NCBI RefSeq assembly: GCF_902459535.1
Contig: NZ_LR699553.1
Coordinates: 2,790,001 to 2,854,000 of the forward strand
DNA from: Paraburkholderia dioscoreae
GTDB taxonomy: Bacteria; Pseudomonadota; Gammaproteobacteria; Burkholderiales; Burkholderiaceae
Direction of reading: 5' to 3'
Length of the DNA stretch: 64,000 nucleotides
In this document: in pieces, positions 16,554 to 23,798 of the stretch
Numbering within the stretch: the first letter of the stretch is position 1
Layout: the number at the start of each line of letters is the position of its first letter
The notes under the pieces: model-generated
The model's input: the letters and a program-made list of their open reading frames with translations, nothing else
Told to the model about the DNA's origin: nothing
Database searches by the model: none
Made by a program: the position numbers and the translations under genes

Positions 16554-16907
16554 ATGCCTAAAACCGAACGAACTCCAACGCCCGACACAGTGTTGGCAGC
16601 AATGGAACCGGACCGTCATTACAGCGCGCAAACAATCGCGTCGATGCTCAGCCTTCGCACCGATCTCGCTCGTAGCCTGCTTAACATGATGGTCAACGCC
16701 GGCACTCTTGTCCGCATCCAGTCAACGAGGAAACATCCGGTCCGCTTCGCCGTTGCGGTGAATGAAGACGGGGAGCCCCAAGAGGAAGTGCAGCCAACGA
16801 TTGCAACGCCGCGCACGCACGCGGTCATCACTGGCACGCTCATTGGTTATGACGCTGAGATCGCACGGCGAGCGGAACTCTGCATGATAGTGCGAGGTGT
16901 GCGATGA
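16554..16907 (+). CDS. Winged-helix-like small phage protein
   Basis: 117 aa with GAAGGAAG before the ATG. Residues 15-65 (DTVLAAMEPDRHYSAQTIASML, then LARSLLNMMVNAGTLVRI) fit a winged helix-turn-helix, followed by a linker and a strand-helix tail. A regulator of the rightward operon is the natural guess. Last rightward gene before leftward genes begin. Confidence 0.6.
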   Translation: MPKTERTPTPDTVLAAMEPDRHYSAQTIASMLSLRTDLARSLLNMMVNAGTLVRIQSTRKHPVRFAVAVNEDGEPQEEVQPTIATPRTHAVITGTLIGYDAEIARRAELCMIVRGVR

Positions 16908-16921
16908 AGTCAGCCCACGCG

Positions 16922-17560
16922 TCACTTACTCTCGGGAAACTTGCTCGATCTCGGAACAGGATTGGCTTTGAGCCAACGCTTCCACTTGCCCCACCAGATC
17001 AGGTGCCATACGAATCTGACCAGCCCCGGAAAACGCGAGATCGTCTCGTATCTGTTCGCGCGATCCATTTCGAAAAGGACCCGTTCGCGGTCTCGATTCA
17101 GCCAGACGATCTCATTGTTGATCGAGCCAATTTCCATCTGAAGGGGTGGCTTGCCGCGAACGCTTGCCACCTTGATAAGCTTCATGGACTTGAGGACAAC
17201 CGATCGACATTTGCCCTCAATAGTGCTTCGCAGAAAATCTCTCTCTCGCTCTTCCAATTGCAAAATACGAGCAAGCAAATCAGTTGCTCCGATCTCATCG
17301 ACAGATATCTCGCTCGCCGGTCTATCCGCCTGAAGCAACGCACTATGCGCATACGATTCGGCGTCGAGCATAACGTGGAAGAGTGCGCCGACCATCACCG
17401 CATCCAACGCCGCCGCTTCGACTCTTCGATCTCGTCGCTCTGCCATGCGTTGCCATGCCGGGATCATGATCGCGATTACCAGAGCGAGAACCGCGCCAAT
17501 GGCTTGCGCCCACCCGGACAGCTTGTCGTGGTCTTCCATCCAGCGAAGAAGGTCCGGCAT
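16922..17560 (-). CDS. Phage membrane protein (QAIGA family), second copy
   Basis: 212 aa. A hydrophobic segment at residues about 15-35 (GWAQAIGAVLALVIAIMIPAW) is followed by a basic stop-transfer (RMAERRDRR) and a long helical domain. A second weak hydrophobic stretch lies near 185-200 (RFVWHLIWWG). GGGAGA lies 5 nt before the ATG. The N-terminus resembles those at 1466 and 18025. It is encoded leftward, downstream of a similar small gene set. Confidence 0.7.
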   Translation of the reverse strand: MPDLLRWMEDHDKLSGWAQAIGAVLALVIAIMIPAWQRMAERRDRRVEAAALDAVMVGALFHVMLDAESYAHSALLQADRPASEISVDEIGATDLLARILQLEERERDFLRSTIEGKCRSVVLKSMKLIKVASVRGKPPLQMEIGSINNEIVWLNRDRERVLFEMDRANRYETISRFPGLVRFVWHLIWWGKWKRWLKANPVPRSSKFPESK

Positions 17561-17677
17561 GAGAGTCTCCCGACGCCGACGTATAGGGCGATAGTACGGG
17601 CAGATCGTGGCGCCGTCGACTCGGCGTGTTCACGACACAAGAGCTTAGTCTGGCTGCAAAGAGCTAGAGTAAAAACG

Positions 17678-17944
17678 TCAGCCGTTATTCACAAAGCCGC
17701 CGCCGTCCAATTTTGTTTCATCGCGTTGCATGCGGTCGAGCGCCCACTTGCCGGCTTCGGACATAGCCTCGTCTCGTGTCTCAAATTCGGCCAGTATCCG
17801 GTGCTTGACAGAAGGGGTGATTTCTTTCGCGTGATCGGCCTTTCTCTCGAAAAAGACAAAAGCCTCCCATTTGCCGTTTTCCAACGGCGACGCGAAAGCC
17901 CAAGCGAAGTAGCCATTTTCTTCGAAGAAAACATTATCGGCCAC
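17678..17944 (-). CDS. Small hypothetical phage protein, GTG start
   Basis: 88 aa from GTG 17944 with GGAG 6 nt upstream. NVFFEENGYFAWAFASPLENGKWEAFVFFE reads as an antiparallel sheet, followed by a helix (FETRDEAMSEAGKWALDRM). This layout resembles small phage proteins of the HicB-like type, but the match is loose. No function can be assigned. Confidence 0.6.
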   Translation of the reverse strand: MADNVFFEENGYFAWAFASPLENGKWEAFVFFERKADHAKEITPSVKHRILAEFETRDEAMSEAGKWALDRMQRDETKLDGGGFVNNG

Positions 17945-18024
17945 GATGGTCTCCGATTTGGTCGTGTTCGAACAATCCTAGCATGACCCACAAGCCCACC
18001 CGAACAAATTGCGTCAACACCGGC

Positions 18025-18546
18025 TTATTCGTTCGAGTCAATGACCAGCTTGATCGTCCGGTTTTTAATCGACGCGATCTGCTCGTCGATAGCATGAATG
18101 TAGGAACCGTACCCGTTGATGACCCCGCTCACCCTAGCGCGTTCTACAACAACTCTGCGGATGTTCGTACACGCGAGATCAATGCCGAGAAGAGCCATAG
18201 CGGCGTGCGTCGGCAGACCGTACAAAGGTATCTGACGAATCTGCGCGATGTGTTCATCGATTCTTTGCTCAAGCGTGTGGCTACTGACAGCACTGAAATG
18301 CTGTTTGCCGACAGCTTCGCGTGCTTCGTCGAGCGTCAAGACGAGAGTTTCGACTACAAGCCGAGCCACTCGAATTACGTCTTGCATTTCCCTCTTTGTT
18401 TGAATATCCGAACGCCTATCGGCTTCGGCCTGCTTCATCGCTTCAAAGTGTCGCTGGACAAAGACGACTCCGAACGCACCAAAAACTGCAAGCATGGCGG
18501 CTATCGCTTGTGCCAACGAAAGGTAGTCGCCGTGGTGCCAAGACAT
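18025..18546 (-). CDS. Phage membrane protein (QAIGA family), third copy
   Basis: 173 aa. The start at 18546 is set by GGAGAG 7 nt upstream. Residues 9-31 (YLSLAQAIAAMLAVFGAFGVVF) form one transmembrane helix; a long helical domain follows with ESLVLTLDEA-like heptads. The short membrane motif and length match the products of 1466-2125 and 16922-17560. No enzyme motif is visible. Confidence 0.7.
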   Translation of the reverse strand: MSWHHGDYLSLAQAIAAMLAVFGAFGVVFVQRHFEAMKQAEADRRSDIQTKREMQDVIRVARLVVETLVLTLDEAREAVGKQHFSAVSSHTLEQRIDEHIAQIRQIPLYGLPTHAAMALLGIDLACTNIRRVVVERARVSGVINGYGSYIHAIDEQIASIKNRTIKLVIDSNE

Positions 18547-18898
18547 GGGTGAACTCTCCATTTTATTTTCTGGCGCGATGGTACGTGCACCGCTTGACGG
18601 CAGCAAGGCAAAGGCACTTCCGAAAAAAGTTGGGCTAATGAAACTCTCCGTTCACCAGCATCCATATCCGACGGCTCGGCACGTTGGCGCGAATTCGCAC
18701 AAATACGCCGCGGTATCGCGAGCAAATGTAGTGCTTCTCTACACACTAGCCGTTCACGTTGCCCTCGTCGTTGAGCGTCATGGCTTACTGCGGATCGGAG
18801 CTGGCCGGCGGTCCATAGAGGTGCGCGCACGGTGCGCAAGGTTGAATCCAGACGCCCGTGCTCGACTAACTTGGCCCTTTTGGGCCATTAAATACGCG

Positions 18899-19177
18899 TC
18901 ACTTGCCGCAATGGATATGCTCGATGATCTCGCGCATGCCGCGATGAGTACACGGCCGCCCTGGCGCAACCGCCTCGATAAGAGCATTGATCTCGGTGAC
19001 GCTGAACGCCGGGTTGAGAATCGCCGGGTGCAGACTCTCCAAGTGTCCCGTGTGAAGGCTCTTTCCGCTTTTTTCATTGAAGCAAATCTGTTGCACCCCG
19101 TTTCGATTCGCTTCAACGCGCAACCCACGCTCACGCGCGGCGCGCAAAACTGCGTCGACGAAACCACTCTTGTTCAT
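18899..19177 (-). CDS. Small hypothetical phage protein
   Basis: 92 aa with GGAGG 9 nt before the ATG. It starts with a helix (GFVDAVLRAARERGLRVEANRNGVQQICF), and a conserved-looking His-rich end (CTHRGMREIIEHIHCGK) may bind metal. No recognised family. The 290 bases between this gene and 18606 contain nothing else convincing. Confidence 0.55.
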   Translation of the reverse strand: MNKSGFVDAVLRAARERGLRVEANRNGVQQICFNEKSGKSLHTGHLESLHPAILNPAFSVTEINALIEAVAPGRPCTHRGMREIIEHIHCGK

Positions 19178-19212
19178 GGAGCTCTGCCTCCTAGCTTTTC
19201 GAGGATCGTAGC

Positions 19213-19665
19213 ATGAAGGAAAGTCTCTTTCTTTTTAGCGGCGCAACGTTGCGAGCACTACCGGATCTGGCCCTCCCACTCAAGGCCGAATATTTCGACG
19301 ATATTGTCGCCGGCCGCAAGCCCGAGGAGTTCCGTCTAGCTACCGATTATTGGCGCAAGCGTCTCGTCGGTCGCGAATACGGCCGCATCGTGCTGATGCG
19401 CGGCTACCCGAAACGCGATGACCACGAGCGCCGGCTGATTCGACCGTGGCGTGGCCTTGTGATGCGGACGATCACGCACCCGCATTTCGGGCCCGAGCCG
19501 GTTGAAGTGTTCGCGATTGCCGTAGGCGATACGAAAAAAACCCCGCACGAGGGGGGGCGCCAAGGCCGCGCGGGGAAGCGCGTAGCCGAGAGAGATTTCG
19601 ATAATCGGAGGTCGGCAGCAATGCGCCTATCGGACGACTCCGAGAAAGAGGTGTCAAATGGCTGA
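19213..19665 (+). CDS. ASCH-like domain phage protein
   Basis: 150 aa. ALPLKAEYFDDIVAGRKPEEFRLATDYWRKRL and IVLMRGYPKRDD fit the ASCH/PUA-like beta-barrel, whose conserved K-x-x-E/R pattern binds RNA or modified bases. The last 45 residues are basic and charged and look disordered. It overlaps the AlpA-like gene by 8 bases. ASCH proteins act in RNA binding or nucleotide removal; the target here is unknown. Confidence 0.65.
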   Translation: MKESLFLFSGATLRALPDLALPLKAEYFDDIVAGRKPEEFRLATDYWRKRLVGREYGRIVLMRGYPKRDDHERRLIRPWRGLVMRTITHPHFGPEPVEVFAIAVGDTKKTPHEGGRQGRAGKRVAERDFDNRRSAAMRLSDDSEKEVSNG

Positions 19666-19966
19666 CACGAGAAAGACCGCCTTGGTCAAACCACTCTATC
19701 TCGATCTTGAAACGGTGTGCGCGATCGTCTCACTGGCTCCTGCAACTGTTCAACTGCTCGTCCGTCAAGATCATTTCCCTAAGCCGCGGCTGCTATCCGG
19801 GCGTCGAGTGGGTTGGCTGCTTCGTGAAATAGAGGAATGGGCAGAACAGCGGCCGGTTTCCGACCTGCTTCCCCCAGCGAACACCGGTACCCGTAGAAAA
19901 AAGTCGGTTGCTGCAACGATTAGCGACCTCCCGCCAGTTGCTCAAGCCTCTCCGACACCCTCGTAA
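19658..19966 (+). CDS. AlpA/excisionase-like HTH protein
   Basis: 102 aa. YLDLETVCAIVSLAPATVQLLV, then FPKPRLLSGRRVGWLLREIEEWAEQRPVS is the MerR-type winged HTH of AlpA/Xis proteins (residues 13-70), here without a basic start-turn seen in some members. AlpA-type proteins act as excision factors or regulators of the integrase. The 3' end overlaps the convergent integrase by 47 bases, so the two are likely regulated against each other. Confidence 0.8.
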   Translation: MADTRKTALVKPLYLDLETVCAIVSLAPATVQLLVRQDHFPKPRLLSGRRVGWLLREIEEWAEQRPVSDLLPPANTGTRRKKSVAATISDLPPVAQASPTPS

Positions 19967-21194
19967 GCCAGACCCGACGTTCCGCATCGTAGGCGTGCCG
20001 GTTGTACACGCCCTTAATGCCCTCCTGCATGTGGCCGATCACGGCTTCGCCCACTTCGTCAGGGCAGCCCATCGATGCCAGCATCGTTCGTATCGTGCGG
20101 CGAAGATCGTGTGGCGCCCAGACCGTTACCGGCAGCCGCGGGCGCACCATCTCCGGCCTGGTCCTAGAATAGGGCTGATGGTAGTGCACCGCTGTCTGCA
20201 CCACCTTTTGCTCAATGTGAGCCGCCGATCCGTTCGCAGGTGGGAATAAATAACCTTTGCCGTAAACACTCAGCCGACGTCGCACGACCACTTCGGCGCG
20301 GCCGATCAGCGGCACGCGCAAATCGGTGGCATCTTCGTGCCGCTCGTTCTTTGTCTTCTCCTTCGGGATCGTCCACCACCACCCGTCGCTTTCCTCGGTG
20401 ACCTCGCGGCCTTCCATGCTCACGATCTCCGCGCCACGCGTCGCGGTCCAGAGGTATAGCGTCAATACGTCACAGACGCTTCGGCTAAAGTTCGGCAGCC
20501 ATGGAATCAGGACTGTCAGCTCAGCATCTGTCAGCGTTCGCTTCTTCCCGACCCGCTTGCCCCCGATTGACTTGCCCTTGCTTTTCAGTTTGCCGCGCAT
20601 GATCAGGCGCCACCAATTTGGCACGTCTTGCGACAGACGTCCGGCGTCATGAGCATATTCCCAAGCCGCCCCCAGTTCGGCACGCAGCTTCGCAGCCTGA
20701 ACCGGAATATGGGCGTGCGACTCAAGAAGGTCGAACGCTTGGGCGCGAGTCAGCCCGTCGGCAGCCGCGTCGGCTAGCGGGCCGAGCATCGTGCGGAACA
20801 TTCGTGCGATCTCCTTCGCACCCTTCGTTTTGCGGTTGCGCTCGACGTGCCCCTCAAGGTAGTCACGGCACAGGATTCCCACCGTGTATTTCGACGTCTG
20901 CGGTACCATATCGCCGTTCGGGGCTTTACTCGATTGCCGTGACTTGGCAACGGGCTCTTGCCCCTCGTTACGCGCCTCACGAAGCTTTTCCCAAGCGACG
21001 GTTGCAGTTGCTGGCGACATCGCCGGCCACTCCCCGATTTTGGTTTGCTTCATGCGACCGTCGACGGGTGACTTATAGCGATAGGTCCAGCTCTTCGTTG
21101 TCTTCGTGGCCACCAAGCGTAAGCCGGGGCAATCAGCGACGGTGAGGTGTTGATCGGGCTGAAGTTGCTTAGCCGCACGGGCATCAAAATGCAT
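19920..21194 (-). CDS. int: Tyrosine-type prophage integrase
   Basis: 424 aa from ATG 21194 (a longer frame to 21236 lacks a good start). The N-terminal arm-binding DUF4102-like region (DARAAKQLQPDQHLTVADCPGLRLVAT) is followed by a core-binding domain and the catalytic domain with TATRGAE (first Arg), HDLRRTIRTML (His-x-x-Arg) and GHMQEGIKGVYNRHAY (final Tyr). All key residues are present, so it is probably active. It marks the right end of the prophage, and an attachment site should lie close to its start. Confidence 0.9.
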   Translation of the reverse strand: MHFDARAAKQLQPDQHLTVADCPGLRLVATKTTKSWTYRYKSPVDGRMKQTKIGEWPAMSPATATVAWEKLREARNEGQEPVAKSRQSSKAPNGDMVPQTSKYTVGILCRDYLEGHVERNRKTKGAKEIARMFRTMLGPLADAAADGLTRAQAFDLLESHAHIPVQAAKLRAELGAAWEYAHDAGRLSQDVPNWWRLIMRGKLKSKGKSIGGKRVGKKRTLTDAELTVLIPWLPNFSRSVCDVLTLYLWTATRGAEIVSMEGREVTEESDGWWWTIPKEKTKNERHEDATDLRVPLIGRAEVVVRRRLSVYGKGYLFPPANGSAAHIEQKVVQTAVHYHQPYSRTRPEMVRPRLPVTVWAPHDLRRTIRTMLASMGCPDEVGEAVIGHMQEGIKGVYNRHAYDAERRVWLTRVSERLEQLAGGR

Positions 21195-21922
21195 GAGAGT
21201 CGGCGTAGGTTTTGCCGGAAAAACGCGAAGATGCACCGGCGTAGGTCGGATGGGCTTTAATGTCCAGAAACCTACGCTAACCGCTCAAGTTTTGCAATGT
21301 GCTGTCATGCACAGCCATGCCTAGACAGAAACGTGCAAAAAGGCCCTTCGCCCAGCTGGATAAAGGATAGATGGAAGAAACACGCGCAAAACCAGACGTA
21401 CAAGGCATCGACATCAGTAGTCACACCCCGATGATGCAGCATTAGAGGCGTTAGCGGTCCTAACCTTTGTCCAGCTTGGTTCGCGAACCCCAAAAACGTC
21501 ACTGAGCTACAGCTGGACTACACCACCTCGGCGTTACCTGGCGTGCAAAAGCGCTCTCTTTACCCGTTTCGACCGCCCAAGGCCACGCAGAGCGCCTTTG
21601 TCTCGGAAATTTGTAGCCCAGTTCCGACCGGACTACGCCCCTTTGATTCGCTTGTAGTTCGGCACATACTGGGCTACACGGCATTGCGCCCCCAGAAATA
21701 CCTACGCATCAAGGACTGATGGGTAGTAGGTATCTGCACATCAAGGCGTTCTGTTGCCCGGGCAGCTTTTCCACGGCCGCGCGGATGACCGCGCGGCCTT
21801 GTGGCGGGAGCGTGGGGAGTCGATTAAGATCCATCGATTGAGCGCGCGGCATTTAGACCTCGGCTCACCCGATAATCAACTCGGCCCGCGGACTCTCTGA
21901 CGCCGAAAATGCGCGTGAAAAT
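21195..21922. other. Prophage-island junction, no gene seen
   Basis: About 730 bases upstream of the integrase. No credible coding frame and no tRNA was found. A perfect hairpin at 21775-21798 and short near-repeats (ACGCATCAAGGA and GCACATCAAGGC near 21700 and 21740) are the only structure. The attachment site is probably here, but its core cannot be named without the left end. Confidence 0.5.
21775..21798. repeat. Perfect 10-bp inverted repeat near the island edge
   Basis: GGCCGCGCGG (21775-21784), loop ATGA, CCGCGCGGCC (21789-21798). No T-run follows on the plus strand; on the minus strand the preceding bases are GG-rich. It may be the remains of a host terminator or part of the attachment region. 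Seen directly; role unknown. Confidence 0.55.
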
Positions 21923-22909
21923 ATGAATGACGATTCAATGTTGCCCAAACTATCCGACGGCTCCAATTCGGGAGACCTGGCGCGTCCGAGACGGCCGGAT
22001 AGCCACATAACCGGCGAAGAAGCCCAACGAGTGTTTGAAGATCGGCGGTCGCGCAATTGGATTGTGCGCCCCGTTGGGCCGCCGGATTATGGGATCGATT
22101 TGGATATCGAGTGGACCGAACACGGCAATGTGATGGGGGCGCATGCCGGAATCCAATTGAAAGGGACCGACTCAATTCCCTGGAATAGCGGACAATCTTT
22201 CGCTTACTCGAAAATCGAGCCGTCGACGAACAACTATTTTCTTGATTATGACTTGCCGGTGTTTTTAATTCTGTCGGATGTTTCCGATTTCCGCGCTTAT
22301 TTTTGTCCCGCCAAAGAATACATCCGCGCAAATTACGAACGCGCTCTTTCAAATCAGTCGATTTCGTATCGATTTTTCAAAGAGCAAGAAGTCGGAGAAA
22401 GCAACGGCATCTCCTTTGCATTGGCGTTTTTAAAAGAACGGCGCCTGATGGCTCGCGATGTCACATTGCGCGAGCTTCCGCGATTCCAGTCGGCTTTCCA
22501 CAGTCTGCATTATGATTTTTACCGCCGAGATGGGCACATGGCGGTGGACGATTTGAAGCGCGAGCGGGAGCTGTTGAATTTGGTGCTCGATTGCGATCGA
22601 TATTCTTCGCTGTTCGAGTTGCAGTTTGTTTTTGGGACGGACAAAGAGCAATTTGAGACGTGGAGAGCAAAAGGCGTTTTCCCCGGAGAAATGCTCGAAC
22701 GCGATTTTACGGAATGGCTGGATCGAATTGATAATGCGTTTGCGGCTGTCGTCGCGGCGGCTCAAACTCTCGTGGGCACGACGGAAAAGGTCTTTTGGCA
22801 GGTCCGACGCCTGGACGTCGCGGACGCCATCTTGGGCCTGAATCCATCGTTGGCTCAAGTCCTCACGCCGGAAGCTCGCCGCTCGCAACGCCGCCCGTCC
22901 GCGTTCTGA
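21923..22909 (+). CDS. DUF4365 nuclease-like protein, copy 1
   Basis: 328 aa. The N-terminal domain holds the DUF4365 PD-(D/E)XK-like core: WIVRPVGPPDYGIDLDIEW and GIQLKGTDS, giving D59, D61/E63 and Q78-x-K80. The remaining 200 residues are helical. Proteins of this family are abundant in defence islands and are predicted nucleases. A close paralogue lies at 32723-33715, so the two bracket the chaperone-like cassette. The coding sequence is noticeably richer in A/T than its neighbours, a sign of separate transfer. No strong ribosome site was seen before the ATG. Confidence 0.8.
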   Translation: MNDDSMLPKLSDGSNSGDLARPRRPDSHITGEEAQRVFEDRRSRNWIVRPVGPPDYGIDLDIEWTEHGNVMGAHAGIQLKGTDSIPWNSGQSFAYSKIEPSTNNYFLDYDLPVFLILSDVSDFRAYFCPAKEYIRANYERALSNQSISYRFFKEQEVGESNGISFALAFLKERRLMARDVTLRELPRFQSAFHSLHYDFYRRDGHMAVDDLKRERELLNLVLDCDRYSSLFELQFVFGTDKEQFETWRAKGVFPGEMLERDFTEWLDRIDNAFAAVVAAAQTLVGTTEKVFWQVRRLDVADAILGLNPSLAQVLTPEARRSQRRPSAF

Positions 22910-22983
22910 GCCTCCGCAACTTCGGGCAACCACGGGTGAGCGACCGCACGGCGGCATTGCTCGCGCGACCGCGCCCGAGGCTA

Positions 22984-23220
22984 TCAGGATCGAAAGAGCT
23001 CGACGCGATGGTGCACCCGAAGGGCTCTTTGCTGAGCGTCTAGCTCGGCCCGCAGGCGAGCATGGTCGCCGATCAGCGCGCTCGCCTCCCCGGGCGAACT
23101 TTTTGGACGCCAAAAGCTCGCCGTCGTCGCTGAAGGTGATGAACCCGCGATCAAACAGGACGTCGACGTGGGCGGCAAGCGGCAACCGCGAAGGGCTCGA
23201 TCGAATAGGCGGTCGATTGC
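22984..23220 (-). pseudogene. Frameshifted C-terminal remnant of an HNH endonuclease
   Basis: On the minus strand one frame reads PLAAHVDVLFDRGFITFSDD, ending in GELLAS. A second frame continues LRAELDAQQRALRVHHRVEL and stops at 22984. The two together match the usual end of HNH_2-type endonucleases (a 'LFDRGLISF' segment, then a final helix). A frameshift separates the two parts, and no HNH catalytic part is present upstream, so this is a relic. It lies between DUF4365 copy 1 and the cassette promoter. Confidence 0.65.
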
Positions 23221-23314
23221 GGCTGCTAACACATGAAAAGATGTTTGCAACCATTCCCGCGGTATCCAACGCCCTCTCTTCTAAAACAGGTGATTTTGTA
23301 GCCTGCGTTTGCGG

Positions 23315-23343
23315 TCGACAATTAACATGTTCGCAAGTAATAT
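23315..23343 (+). promoter_or_regulatory. Near-consensus sigma-70 promoter of the chaperone cassette
   Basis: TCGACA (23315-23320), a 17-bp spacer and TAATAT (23338-23343) in an AT-rich pocket of otherwise GC-rich DNA. Transcription would start near 23350, about 70 bases before the first gene. Nearby GCAAG/TTGCAAC repeats could be an operator. Strength is inferred from sequence. Confidence 0.65.
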
Positions 23344-23420
23344 TGCAACACTTTGTAACAAAATTTATGCAAGGCACGCAGCGACTCTTCGCGGCGTCGG
23401 CTTTCTGCGGCGGGGGACAT

Positions 23421-23798
23421 ATGGACACTGGGGTCGAGGGCGCGACGGTCGATGCATGCCAGCCACTGATCGACATTGCGGTCGAGAGTTGGCGATTCGC
23501 AAAAATCTTCGCCAAGGTTCTGACAAAACTGGATGCCGGTGAGGCCGGTAGATATACCAATCAGCTTCGCTACTTCCAAAAGAGGCTCGACGACAGCCTT
23601 CAGGCGGCTGGTCTGCGCCTTGTGAATCTTGAGGGCCAAGACTACGACCTTGGAATGGCCGCTTCCGCGCTCAACATCGGCGACTACGGGACGGATGAAC
23701 AGCTTTACGTCGAACAGATGGTCGAGCCGATCCTCATGGGCGCCAACGGCGTCGTCAAAGCAGGAACAATGCTGCTCGCGAGCAGGAGCCGCACATGA
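23421..23798 (+). CDS. GrpE-like nucleotide exchange factor candidate
   Basis: 125 aa from ATG 23421 (GGGGGA 5-6 nt upstream); longer frames run through non-coding-looking sequence. A helical N-terminal part (LIDIAVESWRFAKIFAKVLTKL, then a coiled stretch) leads to a C-terminal beta-like head: GQDYDLGMAASALNIGDY and YVEQMVEPILMGANGVVKAGT. That order and spacing resemble the GrpE head (FDP-x2-HEA... G-x-V... V-x-P-x-x-V). It overlaps the Hsp70 start by ATGA, so the two are co-translated. The assignment rests on pattern plus neighbourhood, not strong identity. Confidence 0.5.
   Translation: MDTGVEGATVDACQPLIDIAVESWRFAKIFAKVLTKLDAGEAGRYTNQLRYFQKRLDDSLQAAGLRLVNLEGQDYDLGMAASALNIGDYGTDEQLYVEQMVEPILMGANGVVKAGTMLLASRSRT

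Noticed and set aside
21195..21922. tRNA gene as attachment site
   Set aside because: No cloverleaf, acceptor stem or T-loop consensus was found in this stretch.
22430..23560. 376-codon minus-strand frame over the DUF4365 gene and the cassette leader
   Set aside because: Only its middle part is protein-like, and that is the HNH relic at 22984-23220; the ends are antisense to real genes.
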